Source: JBEIJQ01 sp040380145
GTDB taxonomy: Bacteria; Bacteroidota; Bacteroidia; Chitinophagales; Saprospiraceae
Assembly: GCA_040380145.1 (NCBI GenBank)
Contig: JBEIJQ010000158.1
Coordinates: forward strand, 1 to 6,896
Direction of reading: 5' to 3'
DNA length: 6,896 nt
Below are positions 1 to 5,600 of the stretch, one piece after another. The translations under genes and the position numbers were made by a program. The notes under the pieces were generated by a model, which saw only the letters and a program-made list of their open reading frames with translations, had not been told where the DNA came from and made no database searches. How positions within the stretch are numbered: the stretch's first letter is position 1; every line of letters begins with the position of its first letter.

Positions 1-447
1 ACCCTGCAGACGGTGGCGGGCAAGATCTACATCGCCGATTTCTTTTTTACCCATTGCCCCACGATCTGCCCCAAAGTGAAAAAACAGATGATGCGGGTGT
101 ACGAAACTTTTTTGGACGAGCCCCGCTTCGCGATGCTTTCCCATTCGATCGACACGCGGTACGACACGGTGGCGCAACTCCGCCGCTATGCTCAGAAAAT
201 GGGCATCCGTACCGACAAATGGCATTTGTTGACCGGCGAACACGAGGACATTTACGAAATCGCCAACCAGTACTACAAGGTTTCCGCGGTGGTGGATTCC
301 ACGGCGCCCGGCGGTTTCGACCACGACGGCAAGATCCTGCTGATCGATCCCGAACGGCATATCCGCGGATTTTACGACGGCACGGACCCCGAAGCGGTGG
401 ACCGGATGATGGAAGACATCCGTTTTTTGTTGCGGCAATACCGTTGA
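1..447 (+). CDS. Sco1/SenC family copper chaperone, 5'-truncated
   Basis: This is the C-terminal 148 residues of a Sco-type thioredoxin-fold protein. The frame is already open at base 1, so the gene begins upstream of the window and the GTG at 13 is an internal codon. Visible family marks are the CPTIC motif (Cys19 and Cys23 of the fragment) after a beta-strand ending FFFTHC, and a later histidine, His108, in GFDHDGK followed by LLIDP. The second Cys to His distance is 85 residues, close to that in human SCO1, where these three residues bind copper. The missing part should carry the membrane anchor. Members of the family deliver copper to, or reduce, the CuA site of cytochrome oxidase, and some serve nitrous oxide reductase. 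The product should act on the periplasmic face of the inner membrane. The next gene starts 4 bases after the stop, so the two are very probably co-transcribed. Family assignment is firm; the target enzyme is unknown. Confidence 0.93.
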   Translation, partial: TLQTVAGKIYIADFFFTHCPTICPKVKKQMMRVYETFLDEPRFAMLSHSIDTRYDTVAQLRRYAQKMGIRTDKWHLLTGEHEDIYEIANQYYKVSAVVDSTAPGGFDHDGKILLIDPERHIRGFYDGTDPEAVDRMMEDIRFLLRQYR

Positions 448-451
448 GCGC

Positions 452-868
452 ATGAAAATCGCCCGTACCGCGTTGGCCGCAGCGGTCCTGCTGCTGGGTT
501 TTTACCTGATTTTCACGCGGGTCCTCGGCGTGCAGGAATCCGAGGGGAAAATCATCTACGACGAAATCTGTTCCGGCTGCCACGGCGACCACGGCGAGGG
601 ATTCGCCGACCTGCATCCGCCGCTGGCCGGTTCGGACCACCTGTCGGCCCTCTCGAACGAAACCCTGGTCTGCATGGTGAAAAACGGAAAAACCGGCGGC
701 GTGACGGTCAACGGCAAGCGCTACGATGTGGCGCAAATGCCCGGATTTCCCAAACTTTCGCCCACCCAAGTGGCCAATCTGGTCAATTACCTGCGCAAAC
801 AATGGGCCCCGGGCCCTTCCCTGTCGCCCCGACAAGCGGAAACGATCTGGTCGGATTGTCCGAATTGA
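452..868 (+). CDS. Small monohaem c-type cytochrome, membrane-anchored or exported
   Basis: The protein has 138 residues. Residues 1-28 form a basic start and a hydrophobic segment that can be either a signal peptide or an uncleaved anchor; I see no clear lipobox. One haem c attachment motif, CSGCH, lies at residues 40-44, followed by a Gly-rich loop (GDHGEGF) and LHPPLAGS, as in class I cytochromes c. Met96 in AQMPGFP is the likely distal haem ligand, and the helix around residues 104-117 (TQVANLVNYLRKQW) is the usual C-terminal helix. Two further cysteines, Cys74 and Cys136, are not needed for haem binding and might form a disulfide. The ATG sits 4 bases after the upstream Sco stop, which supports this start and an operon. 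The role is probably periplasmic electron transfer to a terminal oxidase or reductase, or supplying reductant for copper-site assembly; the partner cannot be named from this window. No Shine-Dalgarno sequence is evident, as is common in Bacteroidota. Confidence 0.9.
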   Translation: MKIARTALAAAVLLLGFYLIFTRVLGVQESEGKIIYDEICSGCHGDHGEGFADLHPPLAGSDHLSALSNETLVCMVKNGKTGGVTVNGKRYDVAQMPGFPKLSPTQVANLVNYLRKQWAPGPSLSPRQAETIWSDCPN

Positions 869-889
869 ACGGCCCTTGCCCTATATTTG
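856..889 (+). promoter_or_regulatory. Bacteroidota-type promoter for rimO
   Basis: TATATTTG at 882-889 matches the Bacteroidota -7 consensus TAnnTTTG exactly. A TTG at 856-858 lies 23 bases upstream, at the long end of the spacing reported for Bacteroidota promoters; another TTG at 865-867 is only 14 bases away and fits less well. The elements overlap the last codons and stop of the cytochrome gene. Transcription would start about 4-7 bases after 889, just before the rimO ATG at 898. The match is by eye only and the -33 part is weak. Confidence 0.55.
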
Positions 890-897
890 CGGCCCTT

Positions 898-2211
898 ATG
901 AAAACGAAATCGCACAAACCCGACAAAGTCAACCTCATCACGCTGGGCTGTTCCAAAAACATGGTGGACAGCGAGGTGCTTTCCATGCAGCTCCGCGCCA
1001 ACGGTTTCGACGTGGCGCACGACGACGAGCGCAACGATGCCAACATCGTGATCGTGAACACCTGTGGTTTCATCGACCGGGCCAAAGAAGAGTCCATCGA
1101 CACGATTTTGGCCTACGCGGCCGAGCGCACGGAGGGCAACATCGACAAACTGTATGTGACCGGCTGCCTTTCGCAGCGTTACCGCGAAGAACTGACCCAG
1201 GAAATCCCGGAGGTGGACGCGTGGTTCGGCACCCTCGAACTGCCCGCGTTGTTGGCCAAGCTCAACGCCGATTACAAGCACGAATTGCTGGGCGAGCGAG
1301 TGCTGATGACCCCCTCCCATTTCGCGTACCTCAAAATATCGGAAGGCTGCAACCGCACCTGCTCGTTCTGCGCGATTCCCCTAATGCGCGGCCAGCATGT
1401 TTCCAAATCGATCGAAGAAGTGGTGCGCGAGGCCAAGGGCCTGGTGCGCAATGGCGTGAAGGAAATCCTGTTGATCGCCCAAGAACTGACCTACTACGGC
1501 CTCGACCTGTACAAACAGCGCCGCCTTCCCGATCTTTTGAAGGCCTTGAACGACGAAGTGGAAGGCTTGGAGTGGATCCGCCTGCACTATGCGTACCCGA
1601 GCAAATTCCCGATGGAAGTGTTCGACGCCATGGCCGAATTGCCCAAGGTGTGCAAATACCTCGACATGCCCTTGCAGCACATCGCCGATCCCGTGTTGGC
1701 GCGCATGCGCCGCCAGATCACCCGCGCCGAAACGGAAGAACTGCTGCGCACCGCCCGCGAAAAAGTGCCCGGCATCGCCCTGCGCACCACCATGCTCGTG
1801 GGTTTTCCCGGCGAAACCGAGGCCGATTTCCAAGAAATGCTGGAGTTCGTCCGCGAGCAGCGTTTCGACCGCCTCGGGGTGTTCCAGTATTCCCACGAAG
1901 AGAACACCCGCGCGCACGACCTGGAAGACGATGTGCCGGCCGAAATCAAAGAGGCCCGGGCCGCCGAACTGATGATGCTGCAATCGGAAATTTCCCTGGA
2001 AAAAAACCAAGAGCGCATCGGACAGACCCTTCGGGTGCTGTTCGACCGCGTCGAGGGCGGCTATTTTGTGGGGCGCACGGAACAAGATTCGCCCGAGGTG
2101 GACAACGAGGTGCTGGTGCCCTCCGACAAGTTTTATGTACGTTTGGGCGATTTCGCGCAAGTGCGCATTGTCGCCGCCGAGGAATTCGACCTGTTCGGCG
2201 AATTGGTGTAG
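898..2211 (+). CDS. rimO: Ribosomal protein S12 methylthiotransferase RimO
   Basis: RimO is a radical-SAM enzyme that adds a methylthio group to the conserved aspartate of ribosomal protein S12 (Asp89 in E. coli numbering); it acts in the cytoplasm. The product has 437 residues, normal for the family. The N-terminal MTTase domain has three cysteines for the auxiliary 4Fe-4S cluster: Cys18 (LGCSKN), Cys56 (NTCGF) and Cys90 (TGCLS). The radical-SAM motif CNRTCSFC supplies Cys151, Cys155 and Cys158, followed by AIPLMRGQHVS, typical of RimO rather than MiaB. Further marks are AQELTYYGLD (194-203), MPLQHI (257-262) and GFPGET (302-307). A TRAM domain spans about 373-436. The ATG at 898 is chosen because homology begins right after it and a promoter lies just before it; the frame is open back to an ATG at 802, but that part overlaps the cytochrome gene and is not RimO-like. 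The gene appears to be its own transcription unit, ending at the hairpin near 2268-2303. Confidence 0.97.
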   Translation: MKTKSHKPDKVNLITLGCSKNMVDSEVLSMQLRANGFDVAHDDERNDANIVIVNTCGFIDRAKEESIDTILAYAAERTEGNIDKLYVTGCLSQRYREELTQEIPEVDAWFGTLELPALLAKLNADYKHELLGERVLMTPSHFAYLKISEGCNRTCSFCAIPLMRGQHVSKSIEEVVREAKGLVRNGVKEILLIAQELTYYGLDLYKQRRLPDLLKALNDEVEGLEWIRLHYAYPSKFPMEVFDAMAELPKVCKYLDMPLQHIADPVLARMRRQITRAETEELLRTAREKVPGIALRTTMLVGFPGETEADFQEMLEFVREQRFDRLGVFQYSHEENTRAHDLEDDVPAEIKEARAAELMMLQSEISLEKNQERIGQTLRVLFDRVEGGYFVGRTEQDSPEVDNEVLVPSDKFYVRLGDFAQVRIVAAEEFDLFGELV

Positions 2212-2267
2212 GCCGCAGAGGGGAGGCCACTTCGGTTTTTCCCCTTTTCCTTTTTTTCGAAAAAAAG

Positions 2268-2303
2268 AAAATCCCCTTCCTCGCTAAAGGAAGGGGATTT
2301 TTT
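2268..2303. terminator. Bidirectional intrinsic terminator between convergent genes
   Basis: A 13-bp perfect stem pairs 2268-2280 with 2289-2301 around an 8-base loop (2281-2288). The core is five G:C-rich pairs (CCCC/GGGG with flanking CC/GG) and the outer pairs are A:T. The right arm runs into a T-run on the plus strand, for rimO. The left arm is preceded by an A-run that becomes a T-run on the minus strand, for the large repeat protein. A second, nearly pure A/T inverted repeat centred on CG (2250-2267) abuts the left side and may extend the minus-strand T-tract. The hairpin begins 56 bases after the rimO stop and ends 22 bases after the minus-strand stop. Confidence 0.88.
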
Positions 2304-2325
2304 GTTGGAAAAAATCAAGTCGAAG

Positions 2326-2619
2326 TCATCGAATGATCGTTACATCGCCTTGATATTTTCGGATTTTTCCGTCTATGAATTCGACTTCGATGTAATAGAC
2401 GAAAGTTCCTGGATTGAGCACTTTGCCCTTGTACTGGCCATTCCAGCCGAAGGCAGGATCGGTAGGGGGGAAGTTGGCGGCCGTGAAGAGCTGTTCGCCC
2501 CAGCGGTCGTATATCTGGAAGTTGAGTACCTCGCGCACGCCCGCGCTGCCATAGACCATGAACACATCGTTGAGTCCGTCGCCGTTGGGCGTAAAGGCTG
2601 TCGGGATGAAGAGGTTGCG
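2326..2619 (-). other. T9SS type B sorting domain (gliding motility-associated C-terminal domain)
   Basis: The last 97 residues carry the hallmarks of this family (CHU_C / TIGR04131 type): FIPTAFTPNGDGLNDVF at the start, then FQIYDRWGEQLF, FGWNG, a GTFVYYIEV strand and a DGKIRKYQGDVTIIR end. In studied species this kind of domain directs export through the type IX secretion system, and for SprB this also needs the PorP-like protein SprF. All four lysines of the fragment are in this domain. Confidence 0.95.
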
Positions 2620-5600
2620 CTGCGGATCCACATTGACATAGACGTGGGCGGTATCGAAACAACCGTTGCTGTCGCGCACCGTCACGATGTATCTCGTATC
2701 TTCAATGGGGTTCAATACCACCGAGGAGCAGGTGTCGCAATCGATCGAATCGGTGGGTGTCCAGGTGTAGGTGATCGGCGGAAAGGTGGGCGTGAAGTAC
2801 AGTTGGACCCGGGCTTCGACAGTTTCGCCCAAGTTGATCCGCGCGTAATTGGGCACGGTGGCGATTTCGATGGGCTCTGGCTCGGCGATATAGACTTCGG
2901 CAGTGTCCGAACAGCCGAACAGGTCTTGAACATACACCGTGTAATAGCCGGCGGAGAGGCCTGTGAAACTGTCGATATCGGAGAAAACGACGCCATCGAG
3001 GGAGAACAGATAGGGCCCAACGCCGCCTTCGACAGAAGCCGTGTCCAACCGGATGGTTCCGTTGGATTCGCCGTAGCAACGGACGGTGTCGCCTTGCGCC
3101 GTGAGGCCGCTCAGGCTGGTGTCTGGTTGAGAGATCGAAAAATCTGCACTGTCCACGCAGCCCAGGGTGCTGGTGACCGTCACGGAGTAATTACCAGAGC
3201 CGAGGTTGTCCACGGTGGTGCCGAACAGGCCGTTGCTCCAAGCAACGATCGTGGGTGTTCCGGATAAGGTGGATACGAGGGTTGCCGAACCGGAATTTTG
3301 TCCGAAGCAGCTGATGTTGGTCACTGCGATGCTGTCGATCAGGAAGGTGTCCGGTTCGATGAGTTCGAGGTTGTTGACCAAGGGGCCGGGGCAACCGTTG
3401 GCATCGGTGATCGAAATTCCGTAGATATCGGCTTCTAAGTTGAACAGGGACGAGGAGGGTTGGGCGAGCACAACGGCCCCGATCGGGTTGCCGGATGCGT
3501 CCAACCATTGGAAATTATAGGGCGGAGTTCCACCGGCGGGCGTAACGGTGATCGAACCGTCGGAGCCGTCCACGCAATCGGGGTTGTCGATCTCGGCACC
3601 GTTGCCGAGCGATATCGGTTGCAAGGGGCCGGGGATGGGAATGCCGGCCACTGCGAAGCATCCGGTATTGTTTTCGGTGATGGTCACGGTGTTGATGCCG
3701 GTCACCAATTGCACGGCGATGTTGGAGAAGGCATCTTGGCCGATTTCTCCGCTGCTCCACACAAAATCGAAATCGAAGCCATTGGAACCGCTGGCCGTGA
3801 TGGAGGCTCGGCCAGTGGCTTGTCCGTAGCACAGCACGGGGATCACGTTGCCGAAGCTGTAATCGATGGAATCTGGCTGGGTGAGGAAAATCACACCGTT
3901 GGCCGTGCAGCCCAGGGAGTCGGTCACTTCGTAACCATAACTTCCCCAGGTCAGGTTCAGCACGGTGAAGTCGGTGCTGTTGCCGGCATTGGGCGTCCAC
4001 TGGATCGAATACGGTGCACCGCCCCCGCCGGCGGCGATGATCGTGATCTGTCCGTTGGGTACGCCGTTGACGGCGTTGCAGGAGGGGTTCACCGGAAATT
4101 CGAAGATCAGCAGGGAATCGGGTTCAGAGAGATTCTGGGAAAAAGTCTCTTGGCAGCCGTTCGCATCGGTCACGGTGAGCACATAATCACCGGCCATCAG
4201 GTCGCTGATGTCGTCGTTGGTGTAGATCAATCCCGTGGGCCCTTGCCAGGTGTAGAAATACTGGGGCGTGCCGCCGGTAACGGTCACATCGATGGCTCCG
4301 TTTTCGCCGCCCGGGCAGGAAACATCGCTGGTGGAATTGAGGATTACCGTGATGGCCAAAGGTTGTGAGACCGTGGCTTGGGCGGTGGTCGAACAGCCGT
4401 TCGCATCGGTCACGGTGGCCGAGTAGGTGCCGGTGGGCAGGCCGCTCAGATCCTCGGTGATGTTGCCGTTGCTCCATACGAAAGAGTAGGGGAGGGTTCC
4501 GCCAAAAGCGGTCAGATTGATCACGCCGCTGGAATCGCCGAAGCAAGGGACCGAAGATCCCGTGGCGCCGGCCTGCAAAGGAGCGGGTTCGCCGAGGAGG
4601 TAGCTGGAATTGACTGTACAGCCGCTGGCATCGGAGACAGTGAGGTCGTAGTTGCCGGCGCAGATGTTGCCGTTCACGTCGGCGGTGACCCCATTGCTCC
4701 ATTGATACTGATAGGCGCCGGTGAGATCGGGTGTTCCGCCGGTGGCGGTCACGGAAATTTGGCCGTCACAGTCTCCGCTGCAATCCAATGAAATGTCTTC
4801 GGTGATGTTGATGGCGAGGACGGTCGGCTCGAGGATGGTGAACGAGCCCGTTGCGGTGCATCCGTTGACATCGCTGACGAGCAGGGCATGGTTGCCGTCG
4901 GTCAATCCATTGACGGTGGAGCCGCCCGGGTTGCCGTCCCACACATAGCTGAGATTGCCCGTGCCGCCGGTGACGTGGGCAGTGGCAGAGCCGTTGCTGA
5001 GGCCGAAACAGCTGACCGAAATTTCGTCCACCGTGATCTGCAGGGGGCGGGCCGCCAAGACGTTTTCACAATCCGAGGCCACGAGGCAGCCGGAGTTGTC
5101 GTAAATCTCCACACAGTAGAATCCGGGCGACAAACTGCCGTTGGGAAGGACTTCCAAACTGCTGCTGATGACCGTGTCCAAGGGGAAGTTCGTGCCGCTG
5201 TAAACCACCGAGAAGTTTATTAGGCCATCGTTGGCGCCCGGACAGCTCTCGTTGTTGACGGATTGGATGGTGACCGAACTGTTGGGCACGCTCGCGTTGG
5301 GGATGTTGAGGGTGAGTGCGGCGGTGCAGCCGATGGCATCGGTCACCGTCACCGATACGGTACCCGCGGGGAGGTTGTTGCGGCTATTGGTGCCGATGTT
5401 GGTGTTGTCGCTCCAAGTATAGGAAAGCGGATTGGCAAAAAAGCCGTTAGCCGAGATGAAGGCGCCGCCATCGTTTACATTGCAGGAAGCCGGCGTTATA
5501 TTGGAGGCGGTCAGCGTGAAAGAGGGCTGTTCGGTCACCGTCACGGAGGCGACGTCGGCACAGGAGCCGCCGCCGTTGGAAACGGTGACGGAGTAAATGC

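Noticed and set aside
13..15. GTG at 13 as the start of the Sco gene
   Set aside because: The frame is open back to base 1, and a start here would leave out the membrane anchor and the first strands of the thioredoxin fold that the family needs.
802..897. Upstream in-frame ATG that would extend RimO by 32 residues
   Set aside because: It lies inside the cytochrome c gene and upstream of the predicted promoter, and the added residues do not resemble RimO, whose homology starts just after 898.
1381..2160. Minus-strand open frame opposite rimO
   Set aside because: It is His/Gln/Phe-rich antisense sequence with no recognisable domain, lying opposite a confidently assigned gene.
726..2336. Another-frame plus-strand ORF of 536 codons across the cytochrome gene and rimO
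   Set aside because: Its Arg/Pro-rich translation is typical of a frame-shifted reading of GC-rich coding DNA, and it covers two well-supported genes.
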